This document shows, one piece after another, positions 1 through 6,311 of a stretch of DNA of 7,770 nucleotides. The stretch is from an uncultured Bacilli bacterium (GTDB lineage Bacteria > Bacillota_I > Bacilli_A > RF39 > UBA660): assembly GCA_947628765.1 (NCBI GenBank), contig CANRBD010000051.1, forward strand, positions 1 through 7,770. Direction: 5' to 3'. Each line of letters opens with the position of its first letter. Within the stretch, counting starts at the first letter, position 1. The notes under the pieces are model-generated. The model saw only the letters and a list, made by a program, of their open reading frames with translations, was not told where the DNA came from and did no database searches. The translations under genes were made by a program, and so were the position numbers.

Positions 1-1526
1 GAGCAACATTTTTTCCACTCAATATAATTAAACCAAAACAAATTGATAGTGAAACTTTAAATATTATGAAAAGTGAATCATATTTTAGTAAGATTGCGAG
101 CGAATTAGTAAAATATGAAGATAAATATGCGAATATTATTTTAAATCAATTAGGTAATATTATCGTCACTGAAAATATTACAGATGCGATTAAACTTAGT
201 AAAAAAATAAATTATCGTTATCGTATTGTGACGATTGATGGTAATGTTATTCATGTTGGCGGTTCGATGACCGGCGGGAAACAAATAAAAAACCGTAATG
301 TTATTAGTGATAGATATGAACTAGAAATGACTTTAAAAGATTTAGAGAAAAACCTAGATAATATTAAAGAATATGAAAATCAAATTAATGAAGCTGATTA
401 TCAATTAAAATCATTAGAGGATAAAAAATATTTATTAGATAAAGATAAATTACTTACTGATGAAAGTATTAAGGCGAAAACAAATCAAATTAGAGTTCTT
501 AAGGATAATTTAGAAAAGATAAAATTAGATATTGATGGTACGACAAATATTATTGAAGGTGCTTTATCTAAAGAAGAAGAAGAAATCATTAGTCAGTATT
601 ATGAGGCTATTCGTAAAAAAGAAACGATGACTAAAGAATTAGAAGTCCTCACCAAAGAGAAAAATGATTTAACTGAAGCTTTAGAAGATTATGAGCTTTC
701 AGTTAAAAAAGAAAATAGTGCTTATTCGCAAAAAACCGATGAACTTAAAAATTTAGAAATTAGTGTTAATCGTTTGGATGTTAAATTAGATAATTTACTT
801 AATATTTTAAGTGAAAGTTATAGTATGACCTATGAAAAAGCTAAAGAAAATTATAAACTAGATATTGAATATAACGTGGCGAAATCAGAAGTTAATGCTT
901 TAAGACGTAAAATTAAAGAAATCGGTATTGTAAATTTAGCCGCTCCTGAAGAATATGATAGAGTAAGTTCAAGATATGAGTTTTTATTAAACCAAGTTAC
1001 TGATTTAAATAAGGCTGAGAATATGTTACTTGAGATTATCGAGGAAATGGATAAAGTGATGGTAAAAGAGTTTAACGCCGCTTTTAAAGTAATTAATGAT
1101 AATTTTGAGCAAACCTTTAGAGAATTGTTTAAAGGTGGAAAAGCTAGTCTAAAACTTACGGAACCAAATAATTTATTAGAAACAGGAATTGAGATAGTCG
1201 CTAGTCCACCTGGGAAGAAGCTGACCAGCATTTCTCTTTTATCTGGTGGTGAAAAAACTTTAACGGCGATTAGTTTACTATTTGCCATTATTAAATCAAG
1301 ACCCGCACCGTTCTGTATTTTAGATGAGGTTGAAGCCGCTTTAGATGAGGTTAATGTTGACACTTTTGGTAAGTATGTAAGAGGTCTAAAAGATAAATCA
1401 CAGTTTATTTTAATTACGCATAAAAAGAAAACAATGGAATATGCTGATGTATTATATGGTATTACCATGCAAGAATCTGGAGTTAGTAAGTTAGTTAGTG
1501 TTAAACTAGAAGAAATAAATGGTTAA
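1..1526 (+). CDS. smc: Chromosome partition protein SMC, C-terminal part (5' truncated by window edge)
   Basis: SMC is the ATPase core of the bacterial condensin (with ScpA and ScpB) that organises and segregates the chromosome. The open frame runs back to the window edge with in-frame sense codons before the ATG at 66, so that ATG is internal. The first ~100 residues form the hinge, including VGGSMTGGK at about 252-278. About 200 residues of coiled coil rich in Lys, Glu and Leu follow. The C-terminal ATPase lobe has the ABC signature LSGGE at 1239-1253, a Walker B FCILDEVEAALDEVN directly after it (usual form DEVDAALD), and the H-loop ITHKKKTM. The ATPase elements look intact. The N-terminal Walker A lobe lies outside the window. 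The stop TAA is at 1524-1526, with no hairpin terminator visible after it. Identification is secure. Confidence 0.97.
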   Translation, partial: ATFFPLNIIKPKQIDSETLNIMKSESYFSKIASELVKYEDKYANIILNQLGNIIVTENITDAIKLSKKINYRYRIVTIDGNVIHVGGSMTGGKQIKNRNVISDRYELEMTLKDLEKNLDNIKEYENQINEADYQLKSLEDKKYLLDKDKLLTDESIKAKTNQIRVLKDNLEKIKLDIDGTTNIIEGALSKEEEEIISQYYEAIRKKETMTKELEVLTKEKNDLTEALEDYELSVKKENSAYSQKTDELKNLEISVNRLDVKLDNLLNILSESYSMTYEKAKENYKLDIEYNVAKSEVNALRRKIKEIGIVNLAAPEEYDRVSSRYEFLLNQVTDLNKAENMLLEIIEEMDKVMVKEFNAAFKVINDNFEQTFRELFKGGKASLKLTEPNNLLETGIEIVASPPGKKLTSISLLSGGEKTLTAISLLFAIIKSRPAPFCILDEVEAALDEVNVDTFGKYVRGLKDKSQFILITHKKKTMEYADVLYGITMQESGVSKLVSVKLEEING

Positions 1527-1567
1527 GGTTGCTAATAAACTAATATATAATATGGGGCATAGGAAGG
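1523..1567 (+). promoter_or_regulatory. Candidate promoter and ribosome binding site of the 167-aa gene
   Basis: A perfect -10 box TATAAT lies at 1546-1551. A weak -35 match, TTAAGG at 1523-1528, gives a 17-base spacer and overlaps the smc stop codon. The strong ribosome binding site AGGAAGG is at 1561-1567, nine bases before the ATG. Transcription from this -10 would give a leader of only about 20 bases. The same arrangement precedes the paralogue at 3464. In such AT-rich DNA a TATAAT can arise by chance, so the promoter is a candidate, while the ribosome binding site is firm. Confidence 0.5.
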
Positions 1568-1576
1568 AACGATATT

Positions 1577-2080
1577 ATGGGAGATATGCAATATTCAGAG
1601 GAAATCCCTGAGCATTTGCGCTCAGCTTGTGTGTCAATTCAAAATGCTGGACGTATAGATTCAGTTGATGATCTTGAAGATTATGTTGAACTAGACTATA
1701 GTTATATGGCGGCAATAAAGAGAGCTGAAAAGGCATGCGAAAAAGAAAAGTTAAAACTTGAAAAAGCTGAGTTATTACGTGAACAAGATGCACAATTTCG
1801 TGAGTTATCTGATTGTTTTTACTCTTTGCTAGTGGATTTTGTATATCAATATAGAAGTCAATATAAAATTCCTTCGTCTTTTGCTTATGCAAAATTAGAA
1901 AGAAAACTTGCTTCCATATTGAAAAAAACCCAAAAAGAATATGGTGTAGGACCAGTCTTTTATCAAAAATGTATTTATAAAGCTAAATATCGAGCGCAGC
2001 CTAGGACCAGTAAAGTATATTCGGAAATCGAACTATATAGAAAACCATTTATATATATGAGAAGTGTTTATCTACCATAA
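1577..2080 (+). CDS. Uncharacterised 167-aa protein, paralogue of the 120-aa gene downstream of glmU
   Basis: I do not recognise this family. Residues 1-44 are acidic (for example DSVDDLEDYVELD at 29-41). Residues 45-75 are rich in Lys, Glu, Leu and Ala and look like a charged helix or short coiled coil. An aromatic-rich stretch (FYSLLVDFVYQY, 81-92) follows, then the motif KEYGVGPVFYQKCIY at 120-134 and a basic, Tyr-rich tail. No signal peptide or clear membrane span is seen. Residues 72-134 align without gaps to residues 28-90 of the 120-aa protein at 3464-3826, with 23 of 63 identities. The shared motif is K-E-(Y/F)-G-(V/I)-G-P-V-x-Y-Q-x-x-I-Y. The start is chosen for AGGAAGG nine bases upstream. 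The gene sits 50 bases after smc and 48 before glmU, with no terminator visible on either side, so read-through from smc and into glmU is plausible. The paralogue supports it being real coding sequence. Function is unknown. Confidence 0.85.
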   Translation: MGDMQYSEEIPEHLRSACVSIQNAGRIDSVDDLEDYVELDYSYMAAIKRAEKACEKEKLKLEKAELLREQDAQFRELSDCFYSLLVDFVYQYRSQYKIPSSFAYAKLERKLASILKKTQKEYGVGPVFYQKCIYKAKYRAQPRTSKVYSEIELYRKPFIYMRSVYLP

Positions 2081-2128
2081 AAAAATAAAGGAGCTGTAAA
2101 TTATATCTATAGTTAAGGAAGTGATTAG

Positions 2129-3376
2129 ATGAAAACAATGGCATTAATTTTAGCGGCTGGCAAAGGTACACGCATGAAATCTCATAAATCAAAATTAGTT
2201 CATGAAATATATGGTAAAACTTTAATTGAAAGGGTAGTAGATACGGCAGAAAAAGCTAGTATTGATGACATTATCGCGATTGTCGGTTATAAAAAAGAAG
2301 AGGTTATTGCCGTTTTAAAGGACCGCGTCAAATATGCTTATCAAGAAGAAATGTTAGGTACCGGTCATGCAGTGATGCAGGCCAAAGAATATTTACAAAA
2401 TAAAGAAGGAAAAGTTATTATTTTATCTGGTGATGTACCTTTATTAAGAAGCGAAACTATTGTAGCATTATTAAACGAAAGTGAAAATGATGCCACGATA
2501 CTTACAGCTATTTACGATAATCCTTATGGTTATGGCCGTATTGTGAGAGATAATAATGGCTATGTAGAAGATATTATCGAAGAAAAAGACGCTAGTGAAA
2601 GTGAAAAAGCCATTCAAGAAATAAATTCTGGTATTTATGTTTTCGATATTCAAAATCTTTTAGAGGCCTTAACCGAAATTACCCCAAATAATAATCAAAA
2701 TGAATATTATTTGACTTCTGTTATTAAAATTATGCATGACAAAGGTTTGAAAATTGGGACGATTACAGTAGGTGATAATACCGAAATTTTAGGCGTTAAT
2801 GATAAAACCCAGTTAGAATATTTAACTAGTATATTAAAAAGACGCATTAATAATATGCATATGCAAAATGGCGTCATTATCGAAGACGCTAATAATACTT
2901 ACATATATGACGATGTAGAAATTGGCGCTGATACCGTTATTCATCCAAATACGACAATTAAAAGTGGCGTTAAAATTGGTGAAAACTGTAATATTGGTCC
3001 TAATGCTTACATTAGGGAAAAATGTGAATTAGCTGATAATGTGAAAATTGGTAGTTTTACCGAAATCAAAAATGCCAAAATTGGTGAAAATACCAAAGTG
3101 CCACATCTATCTTATATTGGCGATACCGTGATTGGTAAAAACACTAATATCGGTTGCGGTACGATTACATGTAATTACGATGGCATCAATAAACATGAAA
3201 CTATTATTGGTGATGATTGTTTTATCGGATCTAATGTTAATTTTGTTGCGCCTGTAAAAGTGGGCTCCCATGTTACTGTTGGAGCGGGTTCGACCATTAC
3301 TGAAGATATTCCCGATGATACTTTAGCTATTGCCAGAGAAAGACAAACTAATAAACAAAAAAGACTGACTAAATAG
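2129..3376 (+). CDS. glmU: Bifunctional GlmU: GlcNAc-1-phosphate uridyltransferase / glucosamine-1-phosphate acetyltransferase (compact form)
   Basis: GlmU acetylates glucosamine-1-phosphate and couples the product to UTP, giving UDP-GlcNAc for peptidoglycan; it is cytoplasmic. The N-terminal pyrophosphorylase domain has LAAGKGTRMKS (8-18), GTGHA (77-81), the metal-site GDVPL (101-105), YGRIVR (135-140), EEKDA (151-155) and GVND (222-225). The left-handed beta-helix acetyltransferase domain starts near 260. It keeps the residues I equate with the E. coli active site: R296, K314, H326 and Y329 in PHLSYIGD, N340, N349 in CNYDG, and K355. At 415 residues it is about 40 shorter than the usual ~456. 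Compared from memory with B. subtilis GlmU, roughly 33 residues (about two helix coils) are missing between NIGP (288-291) and AYIRE (293-297). AAGGAAGTG at 2115-2123 is the ribosome binding site. The last ten codons are duplicated 488 bases downstream. Confidence 0.96.
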   Translation: MKTMALILAAGKGTRMKSHKSKLVHEIYGKTLIERVVDTAEKASIDDIIAIVGYKKEEVIAVLKDRVKYAYQEEMLGTGHAVMQAKEYLQNKEGKVIILSGDVPLLRSETIVALLNESENDATILTAIYDNPYGYGRIVRDNNGYVEDIIEEKDASESEKAIQEINSGIYVFDIQNLLEALTEITPNNNQNEYYLTSVIKIMHDKGLKIGTITVGDNTEILGVNDKTQLEYLTSILKRRINNMHMQNGVIIEDANNTYIYDDVEIGADTVIHPNTTIKSGVKIGENCNIGPNAYIREKCELADNVKIGSFTEIKNAKIGENTKVPHLSYIGDTVIGKNTNIGCGTITCNYDGINKHETIIGDDCFIGSNVNFVAPVKVGSHVTVGAGSTITEDIPDDTLAIARERQTNKQKRLTK

Positions 3377-3378
3377 TC
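3347..3378 (+). repeat. 32-bp direct repeat, left copy (3' end of glmU)
   Basis: This segment is identical to 3835-3866, at an offset of 488 bases. It holds the last nine sense codons of glmU (TNKQKRLTK), its TAG stop and two further bases. It can form a 6-bp hairpin, AAGACT (3361-3366) with AGTCTT (3375-3380). The downstream T-run of the right copy is absent here: the sequence continues CTTCAATGATAAT. This copy therefore should not terminate, and glmU transcription may read into the 120-aa gene. Confidence 0.95.
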
Positions 3379-3428
3379 TTCAATGATAATAAATAGATAA
3401 TTAATCTGGTAAAAAAATATAAATATTA

Positions 3429-3454
3429 TATAATAGCACGCACATAAAGGAAGG
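3429..3454 (+). promoter_or_regulatory. Candidate -10 box and ribosome binding site of the 120-aa gene
   Basis: TATAAT lies at 3429-3434 and AGGAAGG at 3448-3454, again exactly nine bases before the ATG, as in the paralogue upstream of glmU. No convincing -35 box is present; the 17-base position (3406-3411) reads CTGGTA. The short -10 to ribosome-binding-site distance (13 bases here, 9 in the other copy) implies a very short leader. The ribosome binding site is firm and the promoter tentative. Confidence 0.45.
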
Positions 3455-3463
3455 TATTATAAT

Positions 3464-3826
3464 ATGACAATGATATGGAGAACGAAAGCGAATAAACTAA
3501 AAGCCAAATTGATTTTAGAACAATTAAGGTTAGAACTAGAACAAGCACAATTTTTAGAGCAGACTAATGCAAAATTTTACTTGCTATCAACAAAGTATTT
3601 CATTCAATATTGTCAGTTACAAAATGCATTTTTATTAAAACGAATTTATTTAAAAAATAGTTTGGATTCAATTATTGATAAAACTATCAAGGAATTTGGC
3701 ATAGGCCCTGTTAAATATCAAGAACAAATATACAATGATAGACTAAACAATTATGATGAATATGGGCATGAAATTATGAGAACATCAGATTTTGAAGATT
3801 TTGATGAGGGAATACATCTATATTAG
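3464..3826 (+). CDS. Uncharacterised 120-aa protein, paralogue of the 167-aa gene upstream of glmU
   Basis: Family unknown. Residues 8-33 are a Lys/Leu/Glu/Gln-rich amphipathic stretch. An aromatic segment (KFYLLSTKYFIQY, 37-49) leads to the motif KEFGIGPVKYQEQIY at 76-90. The tail is acidic (DFEDFDEG, 109-116). No signal peptide or membrane anchor is seen. Residues 28-90 align gaplessly with residues 72-134 of the 167-aa protein, strongest over D-K-T-x-K-E-F-G-I-G-P-V-x-Y-Q. This copy lacks the acidic N-terminal ~45 residues of its relative. The start is set by AGGAAGG nine bases upstream. The gene lies wholly between the two copies of the 32-bp glmU-end repeat, and its TAG stop (3824-3826) abuts the remnant glmU tail, which suggests arrival by insertion or recombination. 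A solitary toxin, antitoxin or small cytoplasmic regulator are all possible, but nothing in the sequence decides between them. Confidence 0.8.
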   Translation: MTMIWRTKANKLKAKLILEQLRLELEQAQFLEQTNAKFYLLSTKYFIQYCQLQNAFLLKRIYLKNSLDSIIDKTIKEFGIGPVKYQEQIYNDRLNNYDEYGHEIMRTSDFEDFDEGIHLY

Positions 3827-3864
3827 CAAGAGTGACTAATAAACAAAAAAGACTGACTAAATAG
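3826..3864 (+). pseudogene. Remnant of the glmU 3' end
   Basis: Read in the glmU frame, this stretch encodes ARVTNKQKRLTK and a TAG stop, against ARERQTNKQKRLTK at the end of intact glmU. The last nine codons and stop match base for base. The three codons before them (GCA AGA GTG) differ but still read Ala-Arg-Val, reminiscent of the Ala-Arg pair of GlmU. It has no start or ribosome binding site and follows the 120-aa gene's stop directly. I read it as the displaced original end of glmU. The Ala-Arg-Val part could be coincidence. Confidence 0.5.
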
Positions 3865-3866
3865 TC
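3835..3866 (+). repeat. 32-bp direct repeat, right copy
   Basis: Exact copy of 3347-3378. Unlike the left copy, it is followed by AGTTTTTT, which completes the terminator hairpin and T-tract. The native glmU terminator therefore probably lies here, and the 456 bases between the repeats are the added material. Confidence 0.95.
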
Positions 3867-3874
3867 AGTTTTTT
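3845..3874. terminator. Intrinsic terminator, probably bidirectional, between converging genes
   Basis: ACTGACTA (3852-3859) pairs perfectly with TAGTCAGT (3862-3869). The stem is flanked by an A-run (3845-3850) and a T-run (3869-3874). On the plus strand the T-run ends transcripts from glmU and the 120-aa gene. On the minus strand the A-run becomes the T-tract for the ASST-like gene, whose stop is about 60 bases away. A second, weaker hairpin (TGGAAAA 3877-3883 with TTTTCCA 3892-3898) lies beside it without a clear T-tail. Confidence 0.85.
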
Positions 3875-3935
3875 AATGGAAAATTGCATATTTTTCCAAT
3901 TTATAAGTATCATTATTTATTTTTAAATAGATATA

Positions 3936-5573
3936 TTATTTACCATCTAAACCTTCTTCATTGATATATGCCGAAGCTTTTACTTTACCATTTTCGGTTA
4001 GCGTTTTGTCAATTTTAAGGTTATATGTATGTTTGTTTAAAATATTGTCTAAAATTATTTTTACTTGATCCTTTGGATTAAATGTACCACTAACTACTAA
4101 ACGATTAGCGTCTTTGTAAATGTTTAAATCGTATTTTTTAAAGATAGAACTATCTAATTTCCAAAGTAGAATTGAATTATCAATAGTTTTACTAATACCC
4201 ATACTACCTAATCTTTGACCAGCTCCAGTGATATAAGTGTCACCGGCATAAAGACTCATATTTTTGGCGCTATAAATATTATAATCAGCATCGAATAGAG
4301 TAGTACTATCATCAGTTACTTTTTTAATTTTTGTTCCTTGACTGACGATAAAATAGTCGTTATTATAATCTAAATTTACGTTATCATTTTTATCATCTAA
4401 ATCTATTTCATTAGTTTGGGTTACGGTTTTATTAACTGAATCAATTTGGTAAATAACAATTTTACCATTACTAACATAGGCTAATTTTCCATCAGCGCTA
4501 ATGACTAGACCTTGAGGCTTATTAGGTTTAGTAATTTCATTAGTACTAGTAAGTAAATATTTTTCTAATTTTTTAGGGACGTCTCCAATAACCCAGTTAA
4601 TTTCGCCACTGGCGTAATCAATATTAATAAGCATATTTTGTTTTTGCCCACACACCGTAATAGAATTACTTTTAGCGTCATAAACAATAGAATTTAAGCC
4701 AATCCAGTTTTCCTTTTTATCATGAGGTATTAATTTAGCTAAATTAATTTCTTTGACCACTTGTCCATCGTTACGATTAATTTCGACAATATAATCTTCA
4801 ACCGTATTTTTATTTGGATTATTAGAAAGAGTAAGTAAATTACCATTTGATAGTTCAAAGACATCATGATGATAACCACCAGGAATATTATATTCAAAGT
4901 AAATTTTACCAAGCATGTCCATTTCTACTAAACCATTAAGGTAATATGGCGAACCAATTAGGGAATCATTGCCAAGTAAAATATGACCATTACTAAGTCT
5001 TATAAATTCAAAACCATATTTTGCAGTTAAATACCATCTAACCGTTCCATTTTCATCATAACCAATAGGGGTGCCATCTAAAGAAGTTGTAAAATAAAAA
5101 TCAGAATCATTTTCAATATTTACCGGTTTGATATTTTTAATATTAGCCATTAAAGCATCAGTTTTAATTTTAACTGTTTTAGTTTCACCACTTGAAGTAA
5201 TAGTTACTGTATTTTCAAAATCAGGATATAGTCCATAAATAGGAAGTACATGTAATTTACTTGGTAAAAAAGTATTAACGATATCTTTATCACCATCTTT
5301 ACCATGAATAGTGACTGTTGCTGAAGCTAAATCATTTGTACTAAAAATAACTACAGCTGTAAGTGGGGAAATGTTATAGGGATTTAATACAACTTTAGGG
5401 TTATTAATAGTATATACTCCGCTATTAATCATTTCATTTTCTTTCTTGCTTTGAAAAGCAAGAATATCTTCTTTAGTTTCAACCGGTGTTGAAGCTTCGA
5501 CATATCTATAAATACATACAGAAGCAAACACCGTTAAAAAAATTAAAATTATATATTTATATTTTGTTTTCAT
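3936..5573 (-). CDS. Membrane-anchored arylsulfotransferase (ASST)-family beta-propeller protein, probably catalytically inactive
   Basis: Arylsulfotransferases move sulfate from phenolic sulfate esters to phenols outside the cytoplasm. Residues 7-22 form one hydrophobic segment after a Lys-rich start, a signal anchor or signal peptide with no good lipobox. Residues ~57-140 match the ASST N-terminal beta domain (NPYNISPLTAVVIF, LPIYGLYPDFENTV). Propeller blades follow, with family landmarks YHHDVFELSNGNLL (234-247), NWIGLNSIVYDA (289-300), CGQKQNMLINID (308-319) and INWVIGD (325-331). Using E. coli ASST numbering from memory, His252 appears kept (H235/H236). His356 is Gly292, Arg374 is Gln310, and no residue can match the sulfate-carrying His436: there is no histidine at all from 285 to 514. 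Length (545) is near normal and the frame is intact. AGGAGGGG upstream overlaps the deformylase stop codon, so the two genes form an operon. The protein may bind rather than transform a ligand; that is inference. Confidence 0.85.
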   Translation of the reverse strand: MKTKYKYIILIFLTVFASVCIYRYVEASTPVETKEDILAFQSKKENEMINSGVYTINNPKVVLNPYNISPLTAVVIFSTNDLASATVTIHGKDGDKDIVNTFLPSKLHVLPIYGLYPDFENTVTITSSGETKTVKIKTDALMANIKNIKPVNIENDSDFYFTTSLDGTPIGYDENGTVRWYLTAKYGFEFIRLSNGHILLGNDSLIGSPYYLNGLVEMDMLGKIYFEYNIPGGYHHDVFELSNGNLLTLSNNPNKNTVEDYIVEINRNDGQVVKEINLAKLIPHDKKENWIGLNSIVYDAKSNSITVCGQKQNMLINIDYASGEINWVIGDVPKKLEKYLLTSTNEITKPNKPQGLVISADGKLAYVSNGKIVIYQIDSVNKTVTQTNEIDLDDKNDNVNLDYNNDYFIVSQGTKIKKVTDDSTTLFDADYNIYSAKNMSLYAGDTYITGAGQRLGSMGISKTIDNSILLWKLDSSIFKKYDLNIYKDANRLVVSGTFNPKDQVKIILDNILNKHTYNLKIDKTLTENGKVKASAYINEEGLDGK

Positions 5574-5577
5574 AAGG

Positions 5578-5586
5578 CCCCTCCTA
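5578..5586 (-). promoter_or_regulatory. Ribosome binding site of the ASST-like gene overlapping the def stop codon
   Basis: On the minus strand TAGGAGGGG combines the def stop TAG (5586-5584) with a strong Shine-Dalgarno sequence (5585-5578), four bases before the ATG of the ASST-like gene. The overlap favours one transcript and translational coupling. Confidence 0.85.
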
Positions 5587-6132
5587 AATTAATCTAATTT
5601 CATCTTCGGTAAAAAACGGCTTATTTTTATCGATTTTATCAAAAAACAAAATTCCGTTTAAATGATCTACTTCGTGTTGGAAAGCTACTGATAGTTCCTC
5701 TCTTAACCTAAGGGATAATTTATTACCATCAGGATCATAACCCGTTAAAGTTATGCGGGCATATCTTGGAACATGTCCTTCGACTTCGCGATTAACGCTT
5801 AAACATCCTTCGCCAGTATCTAAAGCGACCATTTCTTCAGAATGACTGATAATCTTAGGATTGACAACAACATAATTTTCAAATTTACCCTCTTCGTATT
5901 CGTAAACAATAACGATTATGCGTTTAAGCATGCCTAGTTGGGGGAAAGCTAATCCCATACCAGGACGTAGGTTATATTCTTCAGCTTTTTCCTCAATTTG
6001 ACTATAAGTAAGCTGCATTATAATTCTATCGATAGTGTCTTTATCTTTTTTGTCTAAAGGTAAAGAGACTTCTTTACTAATCTTACGAAGACGTTTATCT
6101 TTTTCGTCTAAAATATTTAAACTCTTAAACAT
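5584..6132 (-). CDS. def: Peptide deformylase, Gram-positive type 2
   Basis: This metalloenzyme removes the formyl group from the N-terminal methionine of new proteins in the cytoplasm. All three family motifs are present: GMGLAFPQ (58-65; usual GxGLAAPQ), EGCLS (108-112, metal ligand C110) and QHEVDH (152-157, ligands H153 and H157, catalytic E154). The RPG before motif 1 and EGCLSVNREVEGHVPRYARI around motif 2 are typical of the Firmicute type 2 enzymes, as is the length of 182. One oddity is Phe63 where the family nearly always has Ala. The start is set by GGAGG (6144-6140) seven bases upstream. The gene is divergent from uvsE and is followed 10 bases later by the ASST-like gene, with which it shares a transcript. 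Confidence 0.96.
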   Translation of the reverse strand: MFKSLNILDEKDKRLRKISKEVSLPLDKKDKDTIDRIIMQLTYSQIEEKAEEYNLRPGMGLAFPQLGMLKRIIVIVYEYEEGKFENYVVVNPKIISHSEEMVALDTGEGCLSVNREVEGHVPRYARITLTGYDPDGNKLSLRLREELSVAFQHEVDHLNGILFFDKIDKNKPFFTEDEIRLI

Positions 6133-6311
6133 AAATAAACCTCCAATCTCATTTTATCATATTTTATTATATTTGAAATAAATAATTATTATTTTCCAAT
6201 GCTACTTAACGGTTTTTGGCATTAAGGTATTATATATTATTGAAAGATGCTTGTCAAACTAAAAAAGAATAGATTATCTAATAATAACCATAATAAAATT
6301 GGTGAAATATT
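6133..6311. promoter_or_regulatory. Divergent intergenic region between def and uvsE
   Basis: Both flanking genes start outward, so two promoters are expected in these 179 bases. For def, the minus strand has a TATAAT at 6171-6166 without a good -35 box. For uvsE there are two weak options: TTAACG (6206-6211) with TATTAT (6228-6233) at 16 bases, or TTGTCA (6251-6256) with TCTAAT (6277-6282) at an overlong 20 bases. GGTGA at 6301-6305 is the uvsE ribosome binding site. An imperfect inverted repeat, TACTTAA (6203-6209) with TTAAGGTA (6222-6229), could be an operator or chance. No LexA-type (SOS) box was recognised. Confidence 0.4.

Noticed and set aside
851..1468. Long minus-strand open frame opposite smc
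   Set aside because: It lies wholly inside the well-supported smc ATPase lobe, has no family features and no ribosome binding site, and looks like an antisense shadow.
1575..1892. Minus-strand open frame opposite the 167-aa gene, considered as an alternative coding assignment
   Set aside because: The plus-strand frame has a strong ribosome binding site and a paralogue at 3464-3826 that aligns in the same frame; the minus-strand frame has neither.
1947..2011. TAGGACCAGT occurring twice (1947-1956 and 2002-2011) inside the 167-aa gene
   Set aside because: A single 10-base repeat in different reading frames, with no further copies noticed and no matching protein repeat; probably chance.
2471..2653. 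Short minus-strand open frame inside glmU
   Set aside because: It overlaps conserved GlmU motifs on the other strand and has no independent support.
1577..3826. The two small genes as a toxin-antitoxin pair
   Set aside because: They are paralogues of each other, separated by glmU, each with its own expression signals, and neither has a recognisable toxin or DNA-binding motif.
3347..3866. The two 32-bp repeats as a minimal CRISPR array
   Set aside because: Only two copies 488 bases apart, separated by a protein-coding gene, and explained by the glmU 3' end. No spacer-sized intervals and no cas genes.
3936..5573. Lipoprotein signal in the ASST-like protein (Cys20)
   Set aside because: The residues before Cys20 (A-S-V) do not fit the lipobox, which needs Gly, Ala or Ser just before the Cys; a plain signal anchor or signal peptide fits better.
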